The notes beneath the pieces are model-generated. The model was given only the letters and a program-made list of their open reading frames with translations. It did not search any database and had not been told where the DNA came from. From the NCBI GenBank assembly GCA_030531165.1, contig JAUNOI010000004.1, positions 18,899 through 82,898 of the forward strand: 64,000 bases of DNA. Direction: 5' to 3'. The stretch's first letter is position 1; every line of letters starts with the position of its first letter. The position numbers were made by a program, and so were the translations under genes. Source of the DNA: Lachnospiraceae bacterium. Lineage in GTDB: Bacteria; Bacillota; Clostridia; Lachnospirales; Lachnospiraceae. Positions 33,827 to 42,855 of the stretch are shown here, piece by piece.

Positions 33827-34969
33827 TTATTTTACTCCCATCCATCCGGAAATAACCATCATCTGAACTTCTGAAGTTCCTTCATAGATTTCTGTAATTT
33901 TGGCATCGCGCATCATTCTTTCGATCGGATAATCTTTCGTATATCCGTATCCACCAAATAACTGTAAACAACGCGTCGTAACATCCATTGCATTTCGAGA
34001 TGCCACTAATTTTGCCATAGCCGCTTTATGAGAGAATGGTTCGTGATCATCTTTTGCAGCTGCTGCCTGATACACGAGTAATTTTGCAGCTTCAGTATTC
34101 GCTCTCATCTGTGCTAATTCAAACTGCGTATTTTGGAACTGGGAAATACGACGTCCAAACTGTTTTCTTTCCTGTACGTATTTTACCGTTTCCTCAATTG
34201 CCCCTTCAGCAATACCAAGTGCCTGTGCAGCAATTCCGACACGTCCGCCGTCTAATGTCATCATCGCATATTTGAATCCTTTTCCAATCTCGCCGACTAA
34301 GTTTTCTTTTGGAACGATACAGTCTTCAAAGATCAATTCGCATGTAGAAGATGCGCGGATACCCATCTTATCTTCTAATTTTCCAATGGAAAATCCTTCA
34401 AATCCCTTTTCGACGATAAATGCCGAAATTCCCTTTGTTCCTTGTGATTTATCCGTCATGGCCAATACGAAAAATACATCTGCAACCCCTGCATTTGTAA
34501 TAAAAATCTTAGAACCGTTTAATACCCAGTGGTCTCCTGCGTCAACCGCAACCGTCTGTTGTCCTGATGCATCCGTACCTGCATTTGGTTCCGTCAGAGC
34601 AAATGCTCCGATCCATTCACCCGTACACAGTTTTGGAAGATATTTCTTCTTCTGTTCTTCGGTTCCAAACTGATAGATCGGCGTTGCACATAAAGATGTA
34701 TGAGCCGATACGATAACACCTGTCGTACCGCAGTATTTGCTCAGTTCTTCAACTGTCTGAATATACGCTAACGTATCCATCCCTGATCCGCCATATTCCT
34801 CCGGAAACGGAATTCCCATTAATCCCATCTCTGCCATCATTTTTACATTTTCCATTGGAAATTCTTCCGTCTGATCGATTTCAGCAGCTAACGGTTTTAC
34901 TTCGTTGACTGCAAAATCATGTACCATTTCCAATATATCCTGATGCATCTCATCCTGTTTAAAATCCAT
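33827..34969 (-). CDS. Short-chain acyl-CoA dehydrogenase (butyryl-CoA dehydrogenase type)
   Basis: A 380-residue FAD enzyme, full length for the family. Conserved stretches: FALTEPNAGTDASG (FAD/substrate loop), the RKQFGRRIS region, LFGGYGYTKDYPIERMMRDAKI, and the catalytic base in IYEGTSEVQ. It is the last gene of the lactate operon, 96 bases after etfA. Etf-linked short-chain enzymes of this type reduce crotonyl-CoA (or acryloyl-CoA) with electrons passed by EtfAB. Position with the Etf and lactate dehydrogenase suggests electrons from lactate are routed to crotonyl-CoA, linking lactate use to butyrate. No lactoyl-CoA dehydratase is nearby, so an acrylate pathway is less likely. Confidence 0.88.
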   Translation of the reverse strand: MDFKQDEMHQDILEMVHDFAVNEVKPLAAEIDQTEEFPMENVKMMAEMGLMGIPFPEEYGGSGMDTLAYIQTVEELSKYCGTTGVIVSAHTSLCATPIYQFGTEEQKKKYLPKLCTGEWIGAFALTEPNAGTDASGQQTVAVDAGDHWVLNGSKIFITNAGVADVFFVLAMTDKSQGTKGISAFIVEKGFEGFSIGKLEDKMGIRASSTCELIFEDCIVPKENLVGEIGKGFKYAMMTLDGGRVGIAAQALGIAEGAIEETVKYVQERKQFGRRISQFQNTQFELAQMRANTEAAKLLVYQAAAAKDDHEPFSHKAAMAKLVASRNAMDVTTRCLQLFGGYGYTKDYPIERMMRDAKITEIYEGTSEVQMMVISGWMGVK

Positions 34970-35065
34970 ACCTATTTCCTCCTATTTTTATTTATCCATA
35001 TCTGTTATAAGAAATAATCAATCATCGTACTACGAATACTCAATATAGAACTGTCTATAAAATTT

Positions 35066-36073
35066 TTATGCTTTCTGTGCTTTAAATGCTGCAGTCAATG
35101 CCGGAACTACTTCATTTAAATTACCGACAATTCCATAATCAGCAACATCAAAAATCGGCGCATCCGCATCTTTATTGATTGCAACGATTGTGTCAGATCC
35201 CGAGATTCCCGCTACGTGCTGAATCGCTCCTGAAATACCAATTGCAAAATACAACTTAGGTGCTACCGTCTTACCGGACTGTCCAACCTGATGTGCATGC
35301 GGCATCCATCCTGCATCGACTACCGCACGGCTACAACCAACCGTTGCTCCGAGTACTTCTGCCAGTTCTTCCAACTGTTTAAATCCGTCTGCCGATCCAA
35401 CTCCACGTCCGCCTGATACGATAATCTCGGCTTCTTCCAAATTGATTGCTTCCGCTATTTCATTTACTCGTTCTACCAGCTTTGTTCGAATTTCTTCCGG
35501 TGCCACCGTAATCTCTTCCTTTACGATTTCTCCGGTGCGTGATTCATCATATGCACCCTTTTTGAATACTCCCGGACGAACCGTTCCCATCTGCGGGCGG
35601 TGATCCGGACACATGATCGTAGCCATTAGGTTACCACCGAATGTAGGACGGGTCCATGCAATGTTTCCGGTTTCTTCATCAATATCGATTGCCGTACAGT
35701 CTGCAGTCAATCCAGTCTTAATTCTGCAGGAAACTCTCGGTCCGAGATCACGTCCGTTATTCGTTGCACCGATCATCAATGTTTCCGGTTTATATTTTTC
35801 AATCAAGGTAACTAATGCTTTTGCAAAGGCATCGGTCGAATAATATTCAAATTCCGGTCCATCTACAATGATTGCGGAATCCGCACCATAACAGATTGCA
35901 TCTTTTGCAACGCCTTCGATATCTTTTCCGATTACGACCGCAACGAGAGGACATCCTTTCTGCTGTGCCAGCGGCTTTGCTACATTGATTAATTCATATC
36001 CGACATTTTTTGCTTTTCCACATTCTGTTTCAATGAATACCCAAATATTCTTATAATCCTGAAGATTGCTCAT
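35066..36073 (-). CDS. etfA: Electron transfer flavoprotein alpha subunit
   Basis: A 335-residue EtfA. The C-terminal FAD domain shows SGGRGVGSADGF, VGCSRAVVDAGWMPHAHQVGQSGKTVAPKLYFAIGISG and GSDTIVAINKD, all typical. It lies 12 bases after etfB. There is no N-terminal Cys-rich ferredoxin domain, which some EtfA partners of lactate or acyl-CoA reactions carry; at 335 residues this is the short form. With EtfB it takes electrons from the FAD-LDH and/or donates to the acyl-CoA dehydrogenase encoded on either side. Confidence 0.95.
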   Translation of the reverse strand: MSNLQDYKNIWVFIETECGKAKNVGYELINVAKPLAQQKGCPLVAVVIGKDIEGVAKDAICYGADSAIIVDGPEFEYYSTDAFAKALVTLIEKYKPETLMIGATNNGRDLGPRVSCRIKTGLTADCTAIDIDEETGNIAWTRPTFGGNLMATIMCPDHRPQMGTVRPGVFKKGAYDESRTGEIVKEEITVAPEEIRTKLVERVNEIAEAINLEEAEIIVSGGRGVGSADGFKQLEELAEVLGATVGCSRAVVDAGWMPHAHQVGQSGKTVAPKLYFAIGISGAIQHVAGISGSDTIVAINKDADAPIFDVADYGIVGNLNEVVPALTAAFKAQKA

Positions 36074-36085
36074 GTTTTCGTCCTC

Positions 36086-36889
36086 CTATAAAATTTTTGC
36101 ATCATAAATCAATTTTACAACTTCATTTGCTGCTGCATCCGGTTCTAAACCTTCTAATTTTACGCCGTTCTTTTCATTTACCGGTGTATATGTTTTCTTG
36201 ACTCTTGTAGGAGAACCTTTCAATCCGCAGTTTTCCAGGTTAATTCCTGTCAAATCTTCTTCCGTTAATACAGGAATTTCTTTTCTCTTTGCCGCCATTT
36301 TGCTCTTGATCGTCGGATAGCGTGGTTCATACGGAAGTTTTACTACCGTAACGACTGCCGGCAGTTTTGTCGAGATCATATCATATCCAGCATCACATTC
36401 ACGTTTTACTTGAATCTCTCCGTCTTTTTCCACGATATCAAGTGCATAGGTAATCTGTGCAAGATCAAGATGTTCTGCAATCTCCGGTCCAACTTGAGCA
36501 GTATCTCCATCTGTCGCCTGCTTTCCACAAAGGATCAAATCAAATTTTAATCCTTCTTTTTCTTCCACTGCCTTGATTGCTTCCGAAAGGATGTAGCTCG
36601 TTGCCAATGTATCGGAACCGCCAAACTTACGACTTGATATCAGGTATGCGGAATCCGCTCCTACCGAAAGACACGATTTTAACGCTTCCTTTGCCTGTTC
36701 TGGTCCCATTGAGATCACAACGACTTTTCCGCCTAATTTTTCTTTCAGACGCACACCGACTTCCTGCGCATAAGTATCAAATGGATTTACAATACTAGGA
36801 ACTCCTTTACGGATCAGAGTATGAGTAACAGGATCTACTTTAATTTCATTCGTATCAGGTACTTGTTTTATGCAAACACAAATATTCAT
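36086..36889 (-). CDS. etfB: Electron transfer flavoprotein beta subunit
   Basis: A 267-residue EtfB with the N-terminal MNICVCIKQVPDTNEIKVDP signature, DLILCGKQATDGDTAQVGPEIAE (nucleotide-binding) and the recognition stretch KLPYEPRYPTIKSKMAAKRK near 210-230. Length and motifs match the longer, bifurcating-type EtfB of anaerobes, which binds a second FAD and NAD(H). Together with EtfA and the GlcD-like subunit this suggests an NAD-dependent, ferredoxin-driven lactate dehydrogenase complex as in acetogens. It starts 14 bases after the FAD-LDH gene. Confidence 0.94.
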   Translation of the reverse strand: MNICVCIKQVPDTNEIKVDPVTHTLIRKGVPSIVNPFDTYAQEVGVRLKEKLGGKVVVISMGPEQAKEALKSCLSVGADSAYLISSRKFGGSDTLATSYILSEAIKAVEEKEGLKFDLILCGKQATDGDTAQVGPEIAEHLDLAQITYALDIVEKDGEIQVKRECDAGYDMISTKLPAVVTVVKLPYEPRYPTIKSKMAAKRKEIPVLTEEDLTGINLENCGLKGSPTRVKKTYTPVNEKNGVKLEGLEPDAAANEVVKLIYDAKIL

Positions 36890-36903
36890 TTTATTTCCTC
36901 CTT

Positions 36904-38316
36904 CTATAAGCGGTAGCAGACTTTACCTGGATTTAAGATCATCTTTGGATCAAATACGCGTTTAATTCCTTCCATGATCGCCATATTGGTTTCTCCAACG
37001 GAATCAACAAGATATTTTACTTTTCCTGATCCAATACCGTGTTCACCGGATACAAGGCCTCCTACATCGGTTGCTTCTTTATAAATAATGTCAAAGAATT
37101 TATCAACTCTTTCTTTAAATACATCTTCTTCTAAATCGTTTGAACACTGATAAATATGTAAATTGCCATCACCGGCATGTCCAAATGATTTGATCGTCAA
37201 TTCACATTCCTCACCTGTTTTATTTACAAATTCCAGATAATCGGCAATTTTGTTTACCGGAACAACGACGTCACATTCATCTAAAAGTTTCGTTTCTTCC
37301 ATAATTGCTTCAAGGAACGAAGAGCGAGCTGCCCATGCGTCTTTCATCTTGGAAGGTGTATCCGCTACTAAAACATCAATTGCTCCTGCCTCCAGTACTA
37401 ACTCTGCTGCCTGTTCAATCAAGGTATCGACTTCTTCTTCGGAATTTCCGTCCAAAGTTACAAGCAGATATGCTCCAATTTCAATGCCTTCTAATTCCTG
37501 AGGGAATACAGATTTTCCGATATATCTTTCCGATGCAAGAACGATTTCCCTTTCCATAAATTCAATTGCCTGTGGATCCATATGTGCCATCTTAAATTTT
37601 GGTACAGTATCCAGTGCTGTATGCAGATCTTCAAACGGAATGATCAGCGATGCAACTACTTTTGGTGCAGGAATAATCTTTAATGTTAATTCGGTAATGA
37701 TTCCAAGCGTACCTTCGGAACCGATCATTAAATTCAATAAAGAATATCCGGATGATGTTTTTGAAACAGTCGCTCCCAAATGTGTAATCTCACCTGTTGG
37801 CAAAACGACTGTCATTGCTCTTACATAATCACGGGTTGCACCATATTTGACAGCTCTCATACCGCCGGCATTCGTTGCAACATTTCCACCAACACAAGCG
37901 AATTTTTCGCCCGGATCCGGCGGATATAACATTCCTTTGGATTGTGCATCTTCTGCCAGATCATTTAGTAATACACCTGCTTCGATCTCTACTACAAAAT
38001 TTTCCATATCGTAGGACTTGATCTTATTCATCTTAGAAATATCGATCAGAACGCCTCCATAAAGTGGTACAGCGCCTCCCGCAAGTCCCGTACCAGCTCC
38101 TCTTGGAGTTACCGGAATATTGTTGTCATAGCAGATTTTCATAACTGCAGCAACCTCTTCTGTGGAACGAGGCTGTACTGCCATGTCCGGCATACGTGTT
38201 CCGTAAATCGGCATTTCATCTTTCGCATAATCCGGATTGATTTCGTCGCCTAAAAATACGTGATCAGAAACCGCTTTGATCTGGTCGATAATCTCCGGTG
38301 TCAATTGATTGTACAT
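36904..38316 (-). CDS. lctD: FAD-linked lactate dehydrogenase, GlcD/LctD type
   Basis: A 470-residue flavoprotein. The FAD_binding_4 (PCMH) domain is at about 40-220 with TPRGAGTGLAGGAVPLYGGVLID and GGNVATNAGGMRAVKYG. The C-terminal FAD-oxidase domain is at 230-465 with FGHAGDGNLHIY and GGLVSGEHGIGSGK, whose histidines sit at the active site. The family oxidises D-lactate or glycolate. Placement directly before etfB-etfA matches the LctD-EtfB-EtfA complex that oxidises lactate with NAD+ by electron confurcation. It follows the lactate permease gene and probably shares its promoter. Stereospecificity cannot be read from sequence. Confidence 0.92.
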   Translation of the reverse strand: MYNQLTPEIIDQIKAVSDHVFLGDEINPDYAKDEMPIYGTRMPDMAVQPRSTEEVAAVMKICYDNNIPVTPRGAGTGLAGGAVPLYGGVLIDISKMNKIKSYDMENFVVEIEAGVLLNDLAEDAQSKGMLYPPDPGEKFACVGGNVATNAGGMRAVKYGATRDYVRAMTVVLPTGEITHLGATVSKTSSGYSLLNLMIGSEGTLGIITELTLKIIPAPKVVASLIIPFEDLHTALDTVPKFKMAHMDPQAIEFMEREIVLASERYIGKSVFPQELEGIEIGAYLLVTLDGNSEEEVDTLIEQAAELVLEAGAIDVLVADTPSKMKDAWAARSSFLEAIMEETKLLDECDVVVPVNKIADYLEFVNKTGEECELTIKSFGHAGDGNLHIYQCSNDLEEDVFKERVDKFFDIIYKEATDVGGLVSGEHGIGSGKVKYLVDSVGETNMAIMEGIKRVFDPKMILNPGKVCYRL

Positions 38317-38394
38317 AATTTTCCTCCTTAAAATTTTTCGTTGATGTTTATAATGATTGATAAAAAGTTCTATTGTTTCCGTATCTAATCCTAA

Positions 38395-39942
38395 TTAAAG
38401 TCCAATCAGCGACCCTGCATAACAGATGATTCCTGCCAGAATCACATACAATAGGAAATACTTAAATACGGCTCCCAAAAGTTTGCTCTCCGAACCTACT
38501 GCATTGATCGCTCCTGCTCCAATTGCGATTCCCTGCGGACAGATCATCTTACCGATACCGGCTCCAAAGACATTCGCAGCGGCCATCCAGGTCGGGTTCA
38601 GGCCTAAAGTTGATGCTGTTTCGCTCTGTAACCCGCCGAAAAGAACACAAGTAGATGTTCCTGACCCGGTTACGAATGCCCCCAATGCTCCAATCAATGG
38701 TGCAATAAGCGGATAGAAAGAACCGGCTACAACTACCAGCAGTTTTGCTATATCGGAGATCATGCCGCTGTAACCCATGATTTTTGCTGTTGCCATAACG
38801 GAACAGATAGTAAGAATTGTTTTCCAGTATTTTTTCAAAGTTTCCGCTAAAACTTCAATCATATCTTTTACAGTTGCCTTTTGAATAAAGCCACCGATAA
38901 TAGCCGCAATAAAGATCATAATACCCGGCGTATTGATCCAACTAAAACTCAACGCATTTCCCTGTTCTCCTGCATACACAACGACTGTACTCTTAATATC
39001 AGCGATCGCATTGTGGATTGGAGGACAAAGCGTCGAAGTAATCATTAATAAAACAAAGATCAAAATAAAGGAACTCCATGCTTTCACGCCTTCACTGATG
39101 GTCAATGACTTTTCTTCCCCGTTTTCTTCTTTCAATTCAATGGCATATGCTTCGTCCTGATTTTTATTAAAAATCTTTGCTGCTGCAATCATGCAGATCA
39201 TCGAACAGATCGAGCCGATGATATTTGGAAGCTCTGGTCCAAGAAATTCCGCTGCGATCAGCCATGGAATCGTAAATGACAGTGCCGCAACAAGCGTCGT
39301 CGGTATCATTCCTTTTAATGCCTTTATCCCTTTTCCGCAAATGCAGACCATGATAAACGGCGACAGAAATGTCAAAATGAACTGAATGACCGCTACACTT
39401 CCCGAAAGTGCAAGCAGATTCGTTCCGGTTACAGATGAAAGCGTAACCGTTGGAACTCCAACCGAACCAAATGCAGTCGGCGTCGAATTTACGACCAGAC
39501 AGCCAACAACCGCACTCATTGGATCCAATCCGATTCCTGCCAGCATGGATGCCGGAATCGCAACTGCCGTTCCGAATCCTGCCATACCTTCCATGAAGTT
39601 TCCAAATCCCCAACCGATAATCAGGGCCAGAACCCTCTGATCCGTCGAGACACTCGCCAACATCTTTTTGATCAATTCGATCGCTCCAGTTTTTAATGTC
39701 AAGTTATAAGTGAATAATGCTGCAATAATTACCAGACAGATTGGCCATAATGCATTTAGGATTCCTTCTAATGCGGCGGTTGCCGTACAGATCACATTCA
39801 ACTTCCAATAAGCGACTGAAAGAACCATTGTGATCAACAATGCGATGACGCACGCCTTGTGTCCTGCCATCTTCAATCCGCTTAGTGCAATGATCAGCCA
39901 AATAATCGGTAATATCGCAAGTATAAATTTTAGTAGTAACAA
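38395..39942 (-). CDS. lctP: Lactate permease, LctP family (copy 2)
   Basis: A 515-residue proton/lactate symporter, close in sequence to copy 1 at 2542-4080, with the same FGNFMEGMAGFGTAVA and GSVGVPTVTLSS motifs and a similar hydrophobic profile. I place the start at a TTG codon (39942) because CGGAGG lies 7-8 bases before it and the protein then begins like copy 1 (LLLLKFILAILP versus MMFLKFVLAILP); the longer frame to 40032 starts with GTG and no ribosome site. It is the first gene of the lactate oxidation operon and is preceded by a promoter and repeated operator-like palindromes. Confidence 0.93.
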   Translation of the reverse strand: MLLLKFILAILPIIWLIIALSGLKMAGHKACVIALLITMVLSVAYWKLNVICTATAALEGILNALWPICLVIIAALFTYNLTLKTGAIELIKKMLASVSTDQRVLALIIGWGFGNFMEGMAGFGTAVAIPASMLAGIGLDPMSAVVGCLVVNSTPTAFGSVGVPTVTLSSVTGTNLLALSGSVAVIQFILTFLSPFIMVCICGKGIKALKGMIPTTLVAALSFTIPWLIAAEFLGPELPNIIGSICSMICMIAAAKIFNKNQDEAYAIELKEENGEEKSLTISEGVKAWSSFILIFVLLMITSTLCPPIHNAIADIKSTVVVYAGEQGNALSFSWINTPGIMIFIAAIIGGFIQKATVKDMIEVLAETLKKYWKTILTICSVMATAKIMGYSGMISDIAKLLVVVAGSFYPLIAPLIGALGAFVTGSGTSTCVLFGGLQSETASTLGLNPTWMAAANVFGAGIGKMICPQGIAIGAGAINAVGSESKLLGAVFKYFLLYVILAGIICYAGSLIGL

Positions 39943-39958
39943 TTTTCTTCCTCCGTGC

Positions 39959-39977
39959 AAATTGGGTAATCCAATTT
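39959..39977. promoter_or_regulatory. Operator-like palindrome in the lctP leader
   Basis: AAATTGG-GTAAT-CCAATTT, perfect 7-bp arms, directly before the ribosome site of lctP copy 2. It shares the ATTGGGT core with the other sites at this promoter. Confidence 0.6.
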
Positions 39978-40059
39978 GATTAAAAATGTGTCTACTTTCC
40001 CGATTTTTCCCCGAAAAGCAGTTAATTATCACGCATACATATATAAATTATTTTATTAT

Positions 40060-40070
40060 TGGGTCACCCA
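40060..40070. promoter_or_regulatory. Operator TGGGT-C-ACCCA just downstream of the -10 box
   Basis: A perfect 5-bp dyad around one base, located about +8 to +18 from the expected start point of the lactate operon transcript. It resembles half-sites used by FCD-type GntR regulators, and a FadR-type gene lies at the other end of the operon. Confidence 0.65.
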
Positions 40071-40084
40071 TTTATTATGGTTTT

Positions 40085-40113
40085 ATTGTAATACTTCCTA
40101 ATTTTATTTGCAA
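40085..40113 (-). promoter_or_regulatory. Promoter of the lactate utilisation operon
   Basis: Minus strand TTGCAA (40108-40113), 17 bases, TACAAT (40085-40090), about 145 bases before the lctP start. Operator-like sites flank it on both sides (40060-40070, 40180-40188, 40213-40220). Confidence 0.65.
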
Positions 40114-40172
40114 GCTTTTTATTTTTTTCAGCATTTTAACGAAATTTGAGCAATTTATTTGTCTAATATAAC

Positions 40173-40225
40173 AATAATTGGGTGACCCTTTTTGTACACT
40201 TTGCAAAAAGAATCACCCAATTATT
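40173..40225. promoter_or_regulatory. 53-bp inverted repeat carrying two ATTGGGTGA motifs
   Basis: Arms of 22 bases with only 2 mismatches and a 9-base loop. Each arm holds AATAATTGGGTGA, the same core as the operators at 40060 and 39959; the left arm has the full GGGTGACCC dyad (40180-40188). It lies upstream of the lactate promoter and just after the stop of the ABC permease gene. It may be a double operator, a terminator, or both. Confidence 0.6.
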
Positions 40226-40275
40226 TAGTACCATTCACTAATTACTTTTTAAATAAATTTCATATCATTCTTTCC

Positions 40276-42855
40276 CTACTCCATCTTTTGCATCCGCTCC
40301 ACAACACTGACTTTCTTCATGTTACGATAACAAACTAACGGCACGATCATCACGACTGCAATGATAAGTGGAATACAAAGCATAATCGGCATTACGGTAA
40401 ATTTCCATGTAAAAAAGAAGAAGCTGTTGCCAATCGGACGCACAACCGTTACACTCAGCGCTGCACTTAAGATCAATGCAATGATAATGGTAAATATCGC
40501 ATAATACCCGCCCTCAAAACATAACATCTCTTTTAACTGTTTTCCGGTCATCCCAACTGCCTCCATCATCGCAAATTCCTGTTTTCGCGATAAAACAGAA
40601 GTCACGATCGTATTGATAAAATTCAAGATACCGATCATCGCAAGAATCAGTGCGAGCAGCCCTCCTACCGTTGTATACATATTTTTATATGAATCGAATT
40701 CCTGTACAATGCTTGCTTTTGAAGTATAAGTTAGATCCGGATTGACCGTTTCACAATAATCAGACAGCCATGTTCCAACTTTCTCCTCCTGTTTTTCATC
40801 CACGTTAAATACCGTTCGCATCGGGTTTTGTTCTCCCATCAAATCCAGAAATTCATTCTCCGGCAAGATGTAATTGCACTCGAAGATTCCAAAATGCTGA
40901 ATTCCACACGCATATGGCATCTCGGCAACTGCAAGTACTTCGTATTCTTTGCTTTCCCCATTTTCATTGCTGATTCTCACCTTTTCTCCCGGCTGAAAAT
41001 AATCAATGCTTTTATCATCGTCCATCCTCCATCTGGACGCAATCACATAGTTTCCACTCGAGAACTTCTTCCAATCGAGTTCGCCTTCTATATTCTCCAG
41101 CTTTTCCATAACCATTTTTCCAATTCCGTAAACCTTTCCGTCCACAAAGCGATCTTTTCGATATTCTTCAATATCCGGACCGTCCTCACCCATCGTATTC
41201 TGAAAATATTTTTGAAAATCCTCGTTTTCAAATATCCGCTTTTCAACTAATGCATAGGATTCATCGGTAAATGTCGGATTAATTTCTTTTAAATATATAT
41301 TTCCGATTTCCTCAATTCCCTTCTGCTCTTTCAGAGCCTTCTGAAATTCTTTTGTCACACCGTCTGTAACGATTGCGTTATAATCAACGGAAAAATTATC
41401 CAGTGTTGCATCTGAAACAGAATAGTCACTGACCACCATCGAGGATACGAATTTGTCGACATCAAATCCCTGTACAAGACTATAAATGCTGTTTAACAGC
41501 ACCAGCGCCAGTGACAACGATGCAACGACAATCGCCATCTTCTTTTTATTTCTGCAAATATTCTGAAATGCCATTGCCCTCGGAGTGACCTTTTTTGTCT
41601 TCTTCATTTTCTGCTTTTTCCTGCTCCCTGCCTGCTGCCCTTCTGTATACCGGACTGCCTCTACCGGAGAAATTCTGGATGCCATTCGGCACGGCTTAAT
41701 ACAGCTGAGCAATACAGTAAGAAAAGCAAATGCCGCTGCTCCGGCAAATACCCATATATTTAACACGATCTTCGTATCTGTACTGCTTGATCCGAATATC
41801 AAGTTTCCCATAATCACCGGCAGCAGGATTTTCCCGATCACAGCTCCAATAATCAATCCGATCGGAATTCCAAAAGCGGATAACATATGTGCCTGCCGAC
41901 GTACAATTTTTCTCAACTGCTTTCCAGTCGTTCCAATCGTCTTTAACAATCCATAATATCGAATATCCTGATATACATGAATATAAAAAATGTTATAAAT
42001 GATCAGGTATCCCGATATCAGTATCACCAAAAGAATACCCGCAATCAAAACTATCGTCTCCGGATCAATTTTTCCTCCCATATATGCCCAGTTAATCCCT
42101 GTATCTATGCTTTCCGGAAATCCACACCGTTTTGTCAGTTCGTCTGCCTGTTTTTCCAAATGAAAACTCGTTGCGAAATTAAAATCTGCCATAATCCTTC
42201 CGCTGTAATCAGAAGCATCGATATTCCTACCCATCGCCGATGTTACTGGTGTTGGCGCGACTTCGTTCGCATATGCTTTCGATACTGCAACTAGCTGCGC
42301 CTGAGAGATTGTATCCCCATGAAACCATCCGCTTAAAATAAATGTTTTTTCTATCGTTTTCTTACCGACTTTTAATACAAGTGGTACTTTTTCTCCAATC
42401 CTGCATGAGATGCCAAGCCGTTTTAACACAAGATCACTCGTTACGATCTCATCTTTTTTCTTCGGCATATGCCCTTTCTCAGGATAGCAAAAACTCATTT
42501 TGGCATCCAGATCTTCGTAATAACTGACTTCTGTATAAAGCTTCTTTAACTCTTCATTTACTACGTCTCCGACAGCGATACGATACGACACCTCCTTCAG
42601 TTTTTTGTCCGCTTTTACAATATCATATTCCGCCTGCGTCAGATATTTATACCCTGCATGCGCGCTTCCGCCGACCTGCCGCATCGTCGCTTCCTGCTGT
42701 TTTTTGATGATACTTCCTCCGATCGTAAATACGGAAGTAAATAAAACCGTGGTCAATGCAATCGCCAGAATAGCGATCAAATTCCTTGTTTTTCCGGCTT
42801 TTCTCGTTTTGTCAGCAATTTTACGAATCATCTTTTTATTATTTACTCTACGCAT
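40276..42855 (-). CDS. FtsX-family ABC transporter permease (module 1)
   Basis: An 859-residue membrane protein: a membrane segment near the N-terminus (LIAILAIALTTVLFTSVFTI), a large extracytoplasmic domain, FtsX/MacB-type triple-helix cores at about 270-400 and 740-845, with ISPVEAVRYTEGQQ after the first. This is the two-core layout of BceB/YtrF-like and MacB-type permeases. It overlaps the ATPase gene by 8 bases. A histidine kinase and response regulator gene pair lies upstream, as in antimicrobial-peptide sensing and resistance modules. It is a paralogue of the protein at 57501-60071. The substrate is unknown; peptide antibiotics or lipoproteins are typical for the family. Confidence 0.9.
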   Translation of the reverse strand: MRRVNNKKMIRKIADKTRKAGKTRNLIAILAIALTTVLFTSVFTIGGSIIKKQQEATMRQVGGSAHAGYKYLTQAEYDIVKADKKLKEVSYRIAVGDVVNEELKKLYTEVSYYEDLDAKMSFCYPEKGHMPKKKDEIVTSDLVLKRLGISCRIGEKVPLVLKVGKKTIEKTFILSGWFHGDTISQAQLVAVSKAYANEVAPTPVTSAMGRNIDASDYSGRIMADFNFATSFHLEKQADELTKRCGFPESIDTGINWAYMGGKIDPETIVLIAGILLVILISGYLIIYNIFYIHVYQDIRYYGLLKTIGTTGKQLRKIVRRQAHMLSAFGIPIGLIIGAVIGKILLPVIMGNLIFGSSSTDTKIVLNIWVFAGAAAFAFLTVLLSCIKPCRMASRISPVEAVRYTEGQQAGSRKKQKMKKTKKVTPRAMAFQNICRNKKKMAIVVASLSLALVLLNSIYSLVQGFDVDKFVSSMVVSDYSVSDATLDNFSVDYNAIVTDGVTKEFQKALKEQKGIEEIGNIYLKEINPTFTDESYALVEKRIFENEDFQKYFQNTMGEDGPDIEEYRKDRFVDGKVYGIGKMVMEKLENIEGELDWKKFSSGNYVIASRWRMDDDKSIDYFQPGEKVRISNENGESKEYEVLAVAEMPYACGIQHFGIFECNYILPENEFLDLMGEQNPMRTVFNVDEKQEEKVGTWLSDYCETVNPDLTYTSKASIVQEFDSYKNMYTTVGGLLALILAMIGILNFINTIVTSVLSRKQEFAMMEAVGMTGKQLKEMLCFEGGYYAIFTIIIALILSAALSVTVVRPIGNSFFFFTWKFTVMPIMLCIPLIIAVVMIVPLVCYRNMKKVSVVERMQKME

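Noticed and set aside
33827-34969. Acrylate-pathway acryloyl-CoA reductase
   Set aside because: No lactoyl-CoA dehydratase or propionate CoA-transferase genes are in the operon; butyryl-CoA dehydrogenase is the simpler reading.
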